DNA of 64,000 bases, from positions 1-64,000 of the forward strand of contig CAZXHT010000009.1 in the NCBI GenBank assembly GCA_964640665.1. Direction: 5' to 3'. Positions 16,501 to 26,738 of the stretch are shown piece by piece. The notes below the pieces were generated by a model, which did no database searches, was not told the DNA's origin, and saw nothing but the letters and a program-made list of their open reading frames with translations. Position numbers and translations under genes: made by a program. Origin of the DNA: DATKYQ01 sp964640665 (GTDB taxonomy: Bacteria > Myxococcota > B64-G9). The first letter of the stretch is position 1; the number at the start of each line of letters is the position of its first letter.

Positions 16501-17184
16501 CGGGTCGACCACGTCGACCAGCTTGCCGTCGGTCGCGCAACTGCAGTCGACGTCCGAGTTGGGCGTCCCGTCGCAGGGGCAACGATCCTTAATGCCCAAG
16601 CGCTGGTGGGTCCCCAGGTCGCTGCCGTAATCCCACGAGGTCTTGTGGGTGTTGCTGTCAAACGATGAATAGCCGAAGCGGATCACGTCACTGTACAGAT
16701 CGAGGATGCCGTTGGTGTCCTGATTTGCGCAGGTGTGGTTGACGTCCGCGTAGGAACCGGTAAGTATCTCCCTGGCCGACTCGATCCGGTTGCGGTAGCA
16801 GGTGCGGTCGTCGCCGTGCGAGTAGGGGGTCGTCCCGTAGTTGGCGCAAAGATAAGACCCGTTGAAGTTCCTGCAGGTCCGTCCCCCGGTGACGCACTGG
16901 TAGACGGCACAGGGGAAGTAGTAGTAGGTATGGCCGTACCACTGGGCTATGAGGTACAGGTTGCCGTCGCCGTCGAGATCGTAGAAATCGTCGTCGCTGC
17001 AGGGCGCGAAGCCCGGGTAGAGGCCCCAGAGCATCGATCCCGAGGAGTCGATGATGGTCAGCACTTCGGGCAGCACCAGCATCGGGTCGTCGCCTGAGAA
17101 AAAACCCTGCGCCCGGGCGCCGCCGGGCGCCGCCAGCGTGAGGAAGATCACCACCGCCGTCACGTTCATCAAAAATCTCTTCAT
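13501..17184 (-). CDS. pilY1: PilY1-like pilus tip protein with vWA domain
   Basis: A 1227-residue secreted protein with a Sec signal peptide (cleavage near ARA-Q at residue 25). The N-terminal part is a von Willebrand A domain with the MIDAS motif DSSGS at 46-50 and a later FVLLMSDGEENTG strand. The C-terminal half is the PilC/PilY1 beta-propeller, entered at SNPVAVSPPTVMVPDYRYEQ and containing LFVGANDGMLHAFVGE. Several Asp-rich loops look calcium-binding (DSDHDGIPEW). Cysteines are frequent, implying disulfides. PilY1 sits at the pilus tip, promotes pilus extension and acts as adhesin or surface sensor. It is the last gene after fimT, pilV, pilW and pilX, the standard minor-pilin operon. 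Confidence 0.93.
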   Translation of the reverse strand: MKRFLMNVTAVVIFLTLAAPGGARAQGFFSGDDPMLVLPEVLTIIDSSGSMLWGLYPGFAPCSDDDFYDLDGDGNLYLIAQWYGHTYYYFPCAVYQCVTGGRTCRNFNGSYLCANYGTTPYSHGDDRTCYRNRIESAREILTGSYADVNHTCANQDTNGILDLYSDVIRFGYSSFDSNTHKTSWDYGSDLGTHQRLGIKDRCPCDGTPNSDVDCSCATDGKLVDVVDPAEPENIIANNARAQNEVCQMTASGGTPLAPALYDAKQYFDNWQTEIDYDDPLNACRPRFVLLMSDGEENTGSGWPTYHWGHDQAANLCAAGIPVFVVGYGDQGLAANLNAIAHAGSGPACGGGRAPLDAFLADNPADLYVAFQAIMNAILSGSASRTVVSSSPSQLSQEDAYVYSSHFEAGITALGWRGHVVRTRVTDSDHDGIPEWHYGTQIDFADVLYNQSPANRDIYTVVNDPRSQDPAFDYPNNMPRPVDESDPDVGLYPFEAGKHASDPAMCLNDTEGLGNDALSDMIKNYTRGVNGAYPVGGNPMLDGHPILGDVFHSNPVAVSPPTVMVPDYRYEQYFLNNRDRNTMLFVGANDGMLHAFVGEDSHGGGRDGQEAWAFIPNNLLAKIQKIRWGHNFFVDSSPIIRDVFFDDLPMTDTTGAPVLDGSNHPILGAYRTVLISGERGGGSAYFALDVTDPDNPQYLWEYRTDVDVHNDYEDPEVQCKSSRLQTWAKPIVGRVWLKNKHAGEGDPPEPLFVSRSVAVFPGGYLPPQSLTNVSSCIDFIKLLASSASIHVVDIETGKLLRKFVFSNGVSQAALDALEAFNTERDAAIAAGTNGSWGPETFTDTGTGGGGWAWGNENEPSGTGWFCREERDHILNEVQLSQELLSNCAVTDNDEKYEIRCCWNGGSPVDPAGCNPTNAVTGCFYSYTKWKGDTGAVQVKLKGVNCPVAANGKFRLAVGKDFALETSAASPVAYNQALGEYITRIFAPTTVGKIWRVDMRSAEYDRDRPEGEMVYLFSDPDTGEDHDWDVGRDAGGDPLPWYDTGVNRPIMVQPSLAMNYKRNLVLFFGTGVMDDLTYHATQDRFYATEETRTLTADGFYDPDPVGKLFCNEELYGADCVGSGNPLDLATAERLFGKPLVVGGKVLFSTYTPDSDLCEPGVGATYGYSFDNFHDGDFLSDPPTIGPPPPVEVVWTAAGAKAVTGEPDKRRTVDFNIVVGAQVMHWGKVL

Positions 17185-17250
17185 GGCCGCTCTCCTTGGT
17201 TTTTAGCCTGACTTTTCATCTCGACACCCTCGATCTTGCATTCCGCCGAT

Positions 17251-17847
17251 CTATTCTTGTATCTGCCGCGCGCACTTCGTCGGGCCGATCACCACCCGGG
17301 CTCGGTAACGAACCACCACCGTGTTGTTCCCCGACAGGGTTTCGTCGACGGTCTCGCCCTCCCTGGCGGGCAGGCCGCTTTCGGCGTTGAAGTCAAACAC
17401 CTTGAAGCAGATCTTGCCCACCTCGTACCCGGGCATATCCGGGATCTCGTCCATCGCGCGTCCTTCCACCTTGTACGCCAGGCCCTGCGACGCCATTGCG
17501 GCCTCTCTTTCATTGGGGTCTGTCGGCAGGACGAAGGGCGCGCATTCAGCGTCGTCCCCGGTCATGGCGGTGCTGTGTTGCCGGGGATCCAGCAATGGTT
17601 TAAGCTGATTCTCGAGGTTGAAGGCGTAGTCGTACAGGTTCTTGCGGACGTCCGCCATGAAATAATTGATGCCCGTCTCGCCGATCATCTGCGCCTGCAC
17701 TGACCTGACCACGTTGCCGGCCACCTGCAGGTCGGAGTTGGTGCGCTGGATCGATACCAGCCCCACCGAGGTCATCGCCAGCAGCAGGAGCACCGAGAGC
17801 ACCAGCGCGTTGCCCGCGCGTGACGCCAGAATTCTATTGGATCTCAT
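17251..17847 (-). CDS. pilX: PilX-type minor pilin assembly protein
   Basis: A 198-residue protein. The N-terminus (RAGNALVLSVLLLLAMTSVG) aligns with PilX, in which the prepilin glutamate and phenylalanine are not kept; instead it has a hydrophobic helix after a short basic leader. This helix is followed by QRTNSDLQVAGNVVRSVQA, typical of the PilX N domain. The C-terminal half carries the small PilX-like domain. GGAGGAGAG precedes the ATG. It sits between pilW and pilY1, which is the main support for the name. Confidence 0.85.
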   Translation of the reverse strand: MRSNRILASRAGNALVLSVLLLLAMTSVGLVSIQRTNSDLQVAGNVVRSVQAQMIGETGINYFMADVRKNLYDYAFNLENQLKPLLDPRQHSTAMTGDDAECAPFVLPTDPNEREAAMASQGLAYKVEGRAMDEIPDMPGYEVGKICFKVFDFNAESGLPAREGETVDETLSGNNTVVVRYRARVVIGPTKCARQIQE

Positions 17848-17857
17848 GCTCTCCTCC

Positions 17858-19027
17858 TCACATGGAAATATTCAGCCCCAGGTTCTGAAGCTGCACCACC
17901 GTCCGCTGCGTCCGGACCAAGGCCAGGCCGTTTTCGGGCGTGCCGTCGAGATCGAAGCCGTAGTTCAGCGCCTTCGAGTCGGTCGTGTAGTTGGTCAGTA
18001 CGATGCCGGGATCTTCGGCCGGGCTTCTGCCGCGGATGGTGATGCGCAGCGCCCGGGCTCGCATGGCATCGATGGGCCCGGCCAGTGAGACGGGCGGTAC
18101 CGAGATGACCGGCTGCCAGGGTTTCGTGCAAAATCTTGCATTGACCGAGCTGTCCGAGTAGATCTCGACGAAGAATCCCGACGTGTCGGGATCATTCGTC
18201 GGTGGCAACAGGAACTCGGCCAGTTCCACATCGGGCTGTGGCGCGGCGCCGTAAAAGCGCCGGCGAACGAGAACCCAGTTTCCGGCCGTTTTTTCGAGCA
18301 GTTGGTACTGTATCGTGGTGATCGGGCTGATCCACTTCGTGAACCCCTGGATCTGGCTGGCAAGATTGATCGTGGGCTGGAAGCCGATGCCGGGTCCCCA
18401 GGCCAGATCCCCGGGTAGAGAGGTGACGATGTGGTAAGTGTACAGGCCGGATTGGGCCTCCAACCGAAACACCTGGCCGGTGACGAAGATCTTGGAGAAG
18501 GGCTGGCCGTCGGCGAAGGGTTCGTCGTATTCCGAGCCCAGGGGAGGTATATTGCAGGAGGCGGAGATGGTGCGGTCTATTTTGTTCCGGCAGATGATCG
18601 CCCCCCTCGAAGCCACCAGATGACTCGGGTCGGGTGCATCGAGCCTCAGCAGGTAGTCACGGGAACTCGAATAGTTGCCGCGTATCGTTAAGAGGTAGTT
18701 GTCCTTGTCGTACTCGATGGCATCCCATGAACCGGTCGGGCTCCAGGCGCCGGATGGGTATGAACCGAGAAGATGGCAGTTCTGGCTGGGATCCAGTGTG
18801 TCGCCCGGCCGGGCCATGTACATGAAGGCCGTGCGGCGCAGATCATCGGTCATGCGCAACAGGGCGAAACGCAGGTTGGCCTGCACGTCGGTTACATCCT
18901 TTGCGTGCCCGAACGCTCTGCGCATCGAGCCCGCCAGGCCCACCAGCCCGGCCATGAGAAACCCGGCCACCACCATGGAGATCATCAACTCAACCAGGGT
19001 AAATCCTGCTCTTTTTCGAAAAGCCAC
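17858..19027 (-). CDS. pilW: PilW-type minor pilin
   Basis: A 389-residue prepilin-like protein with the class III leader and methylation motif RAG-FTLVELMISMVVAGFL (cleavage before Phe, Glu at +5). A GTG start with GGAGG 7 bp upstream gives a short leader. The large C-terminal domain has four cysteines and no recognised enzyme motif. PilW acts with PilV, PilX and FimT in the minor-pilin priming complex that carries PilY1. It lies directly between pilV and pilX. Confidence 0.92.
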   Translation of the reverse strand: MAFRKRAGFTLVELMISMVVAGFLMAGLVGLAGSMRRAFGHAKDVTDVQANLRFALLRMTDDLRRTAFMYMARPGDTLDPSQNCHLLGSYPSGAWSPTGSWDAIEYDKDNYLLTIRGNYSSSRDYLLRLDAPDPSHLVASRGAIICRNKIDRTISASCNIPPLGSEYDEPFADGQPFSKIFVTGQVFRLEAQSGLYTYHIVTSLPGDLAWGPGIGFQPTINLASQIQGFTKWISPITTIQYQLLEKTAGNWVLVRRRFYGAAPQPDVELAEFLLPPTNDPDTSGFFVEIYSDSSVNARFCTKPWQPVISVPPVSLAGPIDAMRARALRITIRGRSPAEDPGIVLTNYTTDSKALNYGFDLDGTPENGLALVRTQRTVVQLQNLGLNISM

Positions 19028-19039
19028 GTTGCCACCTCC

Positions 19040-19732
19040 TCAAGACCAGTGATAATCGCGCATCAAGTCGACCGGGATCATGATCACGTTGCGCTTCCAA
19101 AAATCATCCGCATCGCTGTTCTGCCAGCTGAAGTCCTGCCGCCCGTGATCCTTGTTGTCCCAGGAGACGTACACCATGAGGTGAACGATATCGTGGCTGA
19201 TGGCGGACAGGCCCCCGCCTCCCGAGGGTCCCTGCAAATTGACCCAGGTTGCGGTGTAATGCACACGGTAGATCGCCCGGGCCGTCTCCAGGCTGCCCGC
19301 GTCGATCACCTGGGGAACATTGGGCCCCAGACCGTCCATGTTTACCAGGCGCGAGTTGGTAAAGTCGTTCCCGCTGGAGATCGTGTTGCCGCCGTAGCTC
19401 AGCATTGAGTGAACATCGTCCATTCCGAGCCCTGCACAGCTCGCGGGCTCGTCTATCGCCTGGGCTTCGATGTTCGGCAGGACGCCGGTAAGATCCTTTC
19501 CGCCTCCCGCGAACATTACCCACTCGAGGCCCCTGGCGCGCAACTCTTCCACCACGCCCCGGGCTATCTGCAGGGCCTCCATCCGCTCCCTGGCATAGCC
19601 GCCGCCGCGCAGCGAAACCAGCTCCATCTGCACGATGGCAAACAGCCCGACGGACATGATGACCATGGCGATCATCAATTCGACCAGGGTGAAGCCGGCC
19701 TTACCCTGAAGCACTCGCGGTTTACTGATCAT
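19040..19732 (-). CDS. pilV: PilV-type minor pilin
   Basis: A 230-residue prepilin-like protein from the ATG at 19732; a TTG two codons upstream is also open. The leader is basic and ends KAG-FTLVELMIAMVIMSVGLF (Glu at +5). The segment MELVSLRGGGYARERMEALQIARGVVEELRA is the usual start of the PilV globular region. The C-terminus contains the aromatic-rich domain. Order fimT-pilV-pilW-pilX-pilY1 supports the name. Confidence 0.92.
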   Translation of the reverse strand: MISKPRVLQGKAGFTLVELMIAMVIMSVGLFAIVQMELVSLRGGGYARERMEALQIARGVVEELRARGLEWVMFAGGGKDLTGVLPNIEAQAIDEPASCAGLGMDDVHSMLSYGGNTISSGNDFTNSRLVNMDGLGPNVPQVIDAGSLETARAIYRVHYTATWVNLQGPSGGGGLSAISHDIVHLMVYVSWDNKDHGRQDFSWQNSDADDFWKRNVIMIPVDLMRDYHWS

Positions 19733-19748
19733 GATCAAAGCTCCTCGG

Positions 19749-20414
19749 CTATGGCGGCGGCGGACAGAACGTGTATCTCACCGAACCGCCGGCGGAGACG
19801 CGTACGTGCCGCTGGACTCCGCAGGGGACACCCGGAGACTGGTAGGCCGTGACGCCGAAGAAATACTCCCGCGCTGTCGTGGCCTCCTGGCCGCCGGTTG
19901 GTTCGAAGAATATGGTGACCACGCCGGGGGCGGCCGGCGTCTTGACGCAGACGTTGCTGAAGCCGTCAATGGCCACGTCGCCTTCTTTCCTGGCCGCGTC
20001 GCCTCCGACCACGCCGGGATGCACGCCGTCGCGCGAGACCGACTTGTGGCTCAGCTCAACCCAGTCGGGCGAGGCGGACGGGATGGGCGTCGCGATCCCG
20101 CAGTCGAAGGGCGCCGTGGCCGGCCGGTATTCCCGCAGGCTGACTATCCCGCCCGTGCCGCCGTCCAGGCCCGGCTTGGCGAGCGTCACCTCAACCATCT
20201 GGCAATGGCCGGTGCGGGCGGCGCGGCTGCGGGCCGCGAAGACGGCCTGGACTATCAAAAGGCCCGCCTCGCGTTGGCGGTTCCTCTGCAGGCTCATCGA
20301 GAAAGACGGCACCACCGCGGCGGTCACGATGGCCACGATGGCCACAACCACCATCAGCTCGACCAGCGTGAAGCCGTCATCTTTTTTCCGGCGCTTTCGA
20401 TGCATAGGAATCAT
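19749..20414 (-). CDS. fimT: FimT/GspH-type minor pilin
   Basis: A 221-residue prepilin-like protein from the ATG at 20414, with GGAGG 7 bp upstream. The basic leader MHRKRRKKDDG is followed by FTLVELMVVVAIVAIVTAAV, with Glu at +5. The GspH/FimT core follows (RNRQREAGLLIVQAVFAARSRAA). FimT initiates the minor-pilin complex and in some bacteria binds DNA. It is the first gene of the tip operon and lies 163 bp upstream in transcription of nothing but regulatory DNA. Confidence 0.9.
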   Translation of the reverse strand: MIPMHRKRRKKDDGFTLVELMVVVAIVAIVTAAVVPSFSMSLQRNRQREAGLLIVQAVFAARSRAARTGHCQMVEVTLAKPGLDGGTGGIVSLREYRPATAPFDCGIATPIPSASPDWVELSHKSVSRDGVHPGVVGGDAARKEGDVAIDGFSNVCVKTPAAPGVVTIFFEPTGGQEATTAREYFFGVTAYQSPGVPCGVQRHVRVSAGGSVRYTFCPPPP

Positions 20415-20576
20415 GAACAATCCTCCGGCGACAGGCGTGCTCTTCTGTTGCGTGCAATTGCCGTACCAGCCTCCCGAAGAGCGCAACGCATTGTAAGACA
20501 ACGAGAAACCACTCAGACCCGCCAAGCTCTGTGTGAAATGATTGCGGGGTAGATGTAATTTTTGCCAGGTAACAGC

Positions 20577-21968
20577 TCATCGGCCCGAAAAAACGTCCGC
20601 GTCGATCTTGTAGTCCTTGAGCTTGTAAAGCAGCGTCCTGTGGCTAATTTCCAAAAGGCGCGAGGCCCGGGTGCGATTGCCTTGCGTCTGGGCCAGCGCT
20701 CGCCGGATGAGATCCTCTTCAATCGTGCGGACCGTCTTCTTGATCGAGAGTTGGCCCGACGGGATGCGGGCCCCCGGCGCGGGCTTCGCCCGGGCTACCT
20801 TGTCGGTCAGCAACTCGGGCACGATCAGGTCGCCGTCTGCGAGGATCACCGCCCGCTCCATGATGTTCTGCAGTTCGCGGACGTTGCCGGGCCAGGCATA
20901 GTTCACCAGCATCTTCATCGCCCCCGCATCGACCCCGCGCACCGCGGTGCCCAGCTTGACGTTGCAGCGGCCTAGAAAATGGGCCACCAAAAGCGGAATG
21001 TCCTCGGCCCGGTCCCGCAGCGGCGGTATCTTTAAAGACAGCACGTTCAGACGGTAGTAGAGATCCTCGCGAAAGCCGCCGCTCTTCACCTCGGCGGCCA
21101 GGTCGCGGATGGTGGCCGCCAAGATGCGCACGTCGACCTTGCGGGGTTTGTTTTCACCCACCCGGCGGATCTCGTCTTCCTGCAGCGCCCTGAGCAGCTT
21201 GACCTGCAGCCCGAGCGGCAGCTCGCCGATCTCGTCGAGGAACAGCGTGCCCCCATCGGCCTCCTCGAAAAGCCCCTGCTTGTTGCGCACGGCGTCCGTG
21301 AAGGCCCCCCTGATGTAGCCGAACAACTCGCTCTCGAGCAGGTTCTCGGGGATGGCCCCGCAGTTGACGGCCACGAAGGGCTTATCGACTCTCGGGCTGC
21401 GCGAGTGGATGGCGCGGGCGATCAATTCCTTGCCGGTGCCGCTCTCGCCCATGATCAGCACGGTGGACTTGAACTCGGCGACCTTGGAGACCGTCCTGAA
21501 CAACGACCGCATCACGTCGGCCTGCCCGATGATGTTCTCGAAGGAACCTTCCATGTGCATCTCCCGGCGCAGGCGGATGTTCTCCCGGGCCAACCGCAGG
21601 CGTTCTCCGACTATGAAGATGCGCAGCAACAGATCTTCGTTCTTGAAAGGCTTGGAAACGTAGTCCGCGGCTCCCAGCCCGACCGCCTCGCGAGCCATCT
21701 CGATGTCTCCGTAAGCCGACATGATGATCACGGCGGCGGGGCCGACGGCGGGACCCGTGACTTGTTCGAGAAAGGTCATGCCGTCCATGCCCGGCATGCG
21801 CACGTCGCAGATGACCATGTCGATCTGCTCGCGCCTGAAAACCTCCAGCGCCTGTTTGCCATCCGAGGCTTCTTGCACCTCGAACCCCTTCAGTTTCAGC
21901 AGGGTCGAGATAGAGTGGCGTACGTTGGCTTCGTCGTCCACAACCAGGATGCGTGTCGCTTTCGGCAT
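20577..21968 (-). CDS. NtrC-family sigma-54 response regulator
   Basis: 463 residues from the ATG at 21968, which has GGAG 5 bp upstream (a second ATG at 21986 is possible). The receiver domain has the phospho-acceptor Asp in MVICDVRMPGMDG (residue 55). The AAA+ sigma-54 activation domain has Walker A GESGTGKE and Walker B GGTLFLDEIGELP. The loop that contacts sigma-54 reads GAFTDA rather than the canonical GAFTGA. The C-terminal Fis-type HTH is GNRTRASRLLEISHRTLLYKL. It lies immediately upstream of the minor-pilin operon, with its likely kinase three kilobases away. By analogy with the AlgR/FimS control of fimU-pilVWXY1 in Pseudomonas it may govern the tip operon; that is inference. Confidence 0.9.
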   Translation of the reverse strand: MPKATRILVVDDEANVRHSISTLLKLKGFEVQEASDGKQALEVFRREQIDMVICDVRMPGMDGMTFLEQVTGPAVGPAAVIIMSAYGDIEMAREAVGLGAADYVSKPFKNEDLLLRIFIVGERLRLARENIRLRREMHMEGSFENIIGQADVMRSLFRTVSKVAEFKSTVLIMGESGTGKELIARAIHSRSPRVDKPFVAVNCGAIPENLLESELFGYIRGAFTDAVRNKQGLFEEADGGTLFLDEIGELPLGLQVKLLRALQEDEIRRVGENKPRKVDVRILAATIRDLAAEVKSGGFREDLYYRLNVLSLKIPPLRDRAEDIPLLVAHFLGRCNVKLGTAVRGVDAGAMKMLVNYAWPGNVRELQNIMERAVILADGDLIVPELLTDKVARAKPAPGARIPSGQLSIKKTVRTIEEDLIRRALAQTQGNRTRASRLLEISHRTLLYKLKDYKIDADVFSGR

Positions 21969-22039
21969 GTCGTCTCCCGAACTCATTCTATCGTTGCGCC
22001 TGTCGATGTCAAAGAGTTAGCCTGAATATCGAAAAACTC

Positions 22040-23562
22040 ATGAAGCGTACGGCGGCATACATGACGTTCTTCGGCCTGATGGTGCCGTGCCTACTCGCTT
22101 GCGGGCAGGCGCGTGCAGGCGCCGATCCATCCGCGGCCGTCTTCTCGCCCGACAGGATCCTCGAAGTCAGCATCCAGATGCGCCCGGACGATTTCGAAAA
22201 GCTGAGGCGCCAGACGCGCAGCAACGAGCAGATCACGACCACGCTGCGCGAGCGGCGCAGGCCGCGTCGCATCTTCACTTATTTTTCCGCCAGCATCAGG
22301 CTGGCCGGTAAGACTCTCGGTCGCGTCGGCGTGCGCAAGAAGGGGTTCTGGGGATCCCTGAGCACCGAGAAGCCGTCTTTGAAAATCAAGTTTTCGAAGT
22401 ACGTAAGCAACCTGCGGCCGTTCGGTCTCAGGCGCCTGACTCTGAACAACGCCCTGCAGGATCCGGCCTACATCGGGCAATGTCTGGTCTACCGCCTCTT
22501 TACGAAATCGGGCCTGGCGGCGCCACGCTGCAATTTCGCCCGAGTGCGCGTCAATGGCAAAGATCTGGGCCTGTACGTCAACGTCGAGAGCATCGACCGC
22601 TCGTCCCTGGCTCGACGCTTCAAGACCGCCGATGGCAACCTGTTCGAGGGCAACATGAGCGACCTGCGCGCCGGCTGGATGGGCTCGTTTGTCCGCAAGA
22701 CCAACAAGCGCCGCGGATCGAGCGCGGATCTGTGGCGGCTGGCCTCGGCCGTGCAGCGTCCCGAGAAGGATCTGCTCGCGGCGCTCGACAAGCTTCTGGA
22801 TCTCGATGCATTCTACAATTACTGGGCGCTCGAAGCCCTGGTGGCCCAGACCGACAGTTATCCGTACAACGGCAACAACTTTTACCTTTATGACGATCCC
22901 ACAAGCGGGCGCTTCTACTTCATTCCCTGGGGAGCCGACCAGGTCATGCCCGAGTTGCCCGCCGGGGCGGGGACGGTGTACGCGATGAGCGCTCTGCTGC
23001 CCGTGCGCTTGCTGGCAATCGACGCGGCGCGCGAGCGTTACGAACGCACCCTGCGCAAGTTGCTGGCCGGGGTCTGGAACGAACAAGAGCTGCTCGGCCG
23101 GGTGGATCTGATGGCTAAGCGCATCGAGCCGTTGGTTCCCCGCGCCAAGCTGGCTGCTTTCAAGGAGGCTACGGAACACATGCGGCGCTTCATCCGCGGG
23201 CGCCGCCGGGTGGTGCTTGCCGAAATCGAGCGCCGCGCCCACCCGCAGCTCGCCCGCGATATCGGCATCTCGCGGAGTGTTTTGATCTTCGCGCCCTACA
23301 CGACCGGAAGCACCGAGAAGCTCTGCGCAATGCTGCGCTCGCAATCGGGCAAACCTTTCCGCGTCACCGAGCTGGTAGTACGCTCGCCGGCGCTCAGGGC
23401 CGAGGCCGTAGCCGCTCCCGGCGGCGTCCAGCTATGCGTGGAGCTTTTCGCGCGGCCCGAAAGACCGAAGCGCTTGATCCGGATCCATACAGATCGTGCC
23501 GACCAAAAAGTGATGCTGCTGCCGGTGACGCTGCTGCGGCCCTTGGATGTCTCGTCGAAAAG

Positions 23563-23581
<19 letters not shown>
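22040..23581 (+). CDS. CotH-like lipoprotein
   Basis: A 513-residue protein from the ATG at 22040 (MKRTAAYMTFFGLM) with a lipoprotein-type signal ending CLLAC. It matches the CotH family, atypical protein kinases first known from Bacillus spore coats. Family hallmarks visible here are RVGVRKKGFWGS and SLKIKF (the lysine region), LYVNVESID, DGNLFEG, SYPYNGNNFYLYDD (the catalytic Asn/Asp region) and GRFYFIPWGADQ. Targets in Gram-negatives are not established. It is transcribed divergently from the response regulator, and its 3' end overlaps the histidine kinase 3' end by 19 bp. Whether it is an active kinase cannot be told by eye. Confidence 0.85.
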
Positions 23582-25170
<1,589 letters not shown>

Positions 25171-25173
25171 GAC

Positions 25174-26034
25174 TCACTGCCCGCGTAGGAAGGCGTAGAA
25201 CCAGCTTCCAAAAAAGAGGTACTCCACGGCGGCCAGGGCCAAGAACGGGCCGAAGGGAATGGCCGCCGCCAGGAAGGCTGTCTGTTCTTCTTCTTGTTCT
25301 TCTTCTTCTTGTTCTTGTTCTTCCCACTCCTCGGGAAGCGGAGGTTTGAGCTTCACGCCGGCCAGCAGCATGATCACAGACGCCAGCACCCCCTGTAACG
25401 ATGCAAAAAGCAGAACGAAGAGCAGGCACTGCCAGCCGAGCCAGGCCCCCAGCATGGCCAGCAGCTTGACGTCTCCCATGCCCATACCCTCGCGCTTGCG
25501 GATCAATGAGTAGCCTCCGGATAGCAACAAAAGGCCCCCGCCTCCCACCAGCAACCCGATCAGCGAATCCTTCCAGAACCCCTCCCACAGGAACGAGCAG
25601 CCTAAGGCGATGACTATCCCGGGCAGGCTGATCTGGTTGGGAATAATCCGATGATCGATGTCGATGAAGGTGATCGCCAAAAGCGCCGCCGAGAAGACGA
25701 AGTGAACCGCGAGCGCGACCGAAAGCCCGAAGCGCCACCACAACAGGACGATAAGCGACGCGCTCAGCGCCTCTACCAGCGGGTAGCGCCAAGAGATCGG
25801 CGCCCGGCAGCGCCGGCAGCGGGCACGCAGCAGGAAGAAACTGATGATCGGAATGTTGTCGTACCAGCTGATGATCGCGCCGCAGGCCGGGCAGCTCGAG
25901 CGGGGCCGGACGATCGAGCGATCGTCGAGCGGCAGGCGGTAGATGACTACGTTGAGAAAGCTTCCCACTGCGGCCCCAAAGACCGCGAGCATGATTCCGA
26001 TAAATGCCGCTGGCACGGGTAGGTCGAGGTGCAT
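25174..26034 (-). CDS. pilD: Prepilin peptidase/N-methyltransferase PilD
   Basis: 286 residues from the ATG at 26034, with GAGG 5 bp upstream. This bifunctional aspartic protease cleaves the leader of all the prepilins listed here and methylates the new N-terminus. The N-terminal cytoplasmic methyltransferase domain has two CxxC pairs (CPAC and CRRC) that bind zinc. The catalytic aspartates are in FIDIDHR and GMGDVKLL. At least seven hydrophobic helices are present. A highly acidic Glu/Gln loop (EEWEEQEQEEEEQEEEQ) interrupts the last membrane pair and is unusual. It follows the GT2 gene, with which it nearly overlaps. Confidence 0.96.
   Translation of the reverse strand: MHLDLPVPAAFIGIMLAVFGAAVGSFLNVVIYRLPLDDRSIVRPRSSCPACGAIISWYDNIPIISFFLLRARCRRCRAPISWRYPLVEALSASLIVLLWWRFGLSVALAVHFVFSAALLAITFIDIDHRIIPNQISLPGIVIALGCSFLWEGFWKDSLIGLLVGGGGLLLLSGGYSLIRKREGMGMGDVKLLAMLGAWLGWQCLLFVLLFASLQGVLASVIMLLAGVKLKPPLPEEWEEQEQEEEEQEEEQTAFLAAAIPFGPFLALAAVEYLFFGSWFYAFLRGQ
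25274..25328. repeat. TTC-rich low-complexity tract in pilD
   Basis: A run of TTC/TTG triplets on the plus strand (gttcttcttcttgttcttct and so on). It encodes the Glu/Gln acidic loop of PilD. Triplet slippage would lengthen or shorten the loop in frame. Confidence 0.75.
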
Positions 26035-26041
26035 GCCGTCC

Positions 26042-26731
26042 TCAATAGCACGAAAAACCAAACAAGGCCAAATCCGCGATACAGCGGCCGATGGCACTGG
26101 GGCTGGCGCCCAACCCCTTGCCCACCGCACGCGGCCTGTAGGTCAATGGGTGCTGGACGATAATCTTGCCCGATCTCTCGGCGCGCAAGATGATCTCGGC
26201 GGTGGCGAACACGCCGCGGCTGTTTTGCTCAAGCTCAGAAAACATGCCGCGCCGCCATAGCTGCAGGTAGTTGAACTGTCGCACGGCCGAGCCGGTCACG
26301 GCGCGCAGCAGGGCGATGTAAGACAGCGAGACGATTTTGCGAAAGCCTGAGTAATCGCTGCGATCCGAGCGCAGGCCCACCACCAGGTCGCAACCCTGGC
26401 GGGCGCGCCACATGCCCGGCAACTCGTCAGGCTCGCAGGCCAGGTCGGCCGGCAATAGCATTATCCAGTCGCCGCGCGCCCAGAACAGTCCGGTGGGGAT
26501 GGCGGCGCCCGGCCCCAGGTTCCTGGGATGGCCAATAAGCCTGAAGCGCCGGTTTCTCTTGCAGGCAGCGGCAACGATTTCCGCGCTTCCGTCAACACTG
26601 CCGTCGTCGACCAGCAGAATCTCGTAGCACCTGGTGCAGGCGCGGGCGGCACGCTCGATGACGGCAAGATTGGCCGAGAGGTTTTCCTCCTCGTTGTAAA
26701 ACGGAACCAGCAGGGTGAGATCGGGTAACAT
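26042..26731 (-). CDS. Family 2 glycosyltransferase
   Basis: 229 residues from the ATG at 26731 (MLPDLTLLVPFYNEEENL), with GAGG 6 bp upstream. The GT-A fold signatures are LLVPFYNEEENL, the nucleotide-binding ILLVDDGSVDGS, and WIMLLPADLACEPDEL in the position of the metal-binding DxD region. It lacks membrane helices. Dolichol-phosphate-mannose-synthase-like GT2 enzymes have this shape. It lies 7 bp after the acyltransferase, in a run epimerase-ATPase-acyltransferase-GT2-pilD, suggesting glycan synthesis for surface polysaccharide or pilin modification. Donor and acceptor are unknown. Confidence 0.88.
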   Translation of the reverse strand: MLPDLTLLVPFYNEEENLSANLAVIERAARACTRCYEILLVDDGSVDGSAEIVAAACKRNRRFRLIGHPRNLGPGAAIPTGLFWARGDWIMLLPADLACEPDELPGMWRARQGCDLVVGLRSDRSDYSGFRKIVSLSYIALLRAVTGSAVRQFNYLQLWRRGMFSELEQNSRGVFATAEIILRAERSGKIIVQHPLTYRPRAVGKGLGASPSAIGRCIADLALFGFSCY

Positions 26732-26738
26732 GCGCACC

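Noticed and set aside
20455..20576. Sigma-54 promoter for fimT
   Set aside because: TGGCA occurs near 20562 on the minus strand, but no GC follows at ten-base spacing. The promoter of this operon could not be identified.
22091..23344. 417-codon minus-strand frame opposite cotH
   Set aside because: The plus-strand frame has the CotH motifs and a signal peptide; the antisense frame has none.
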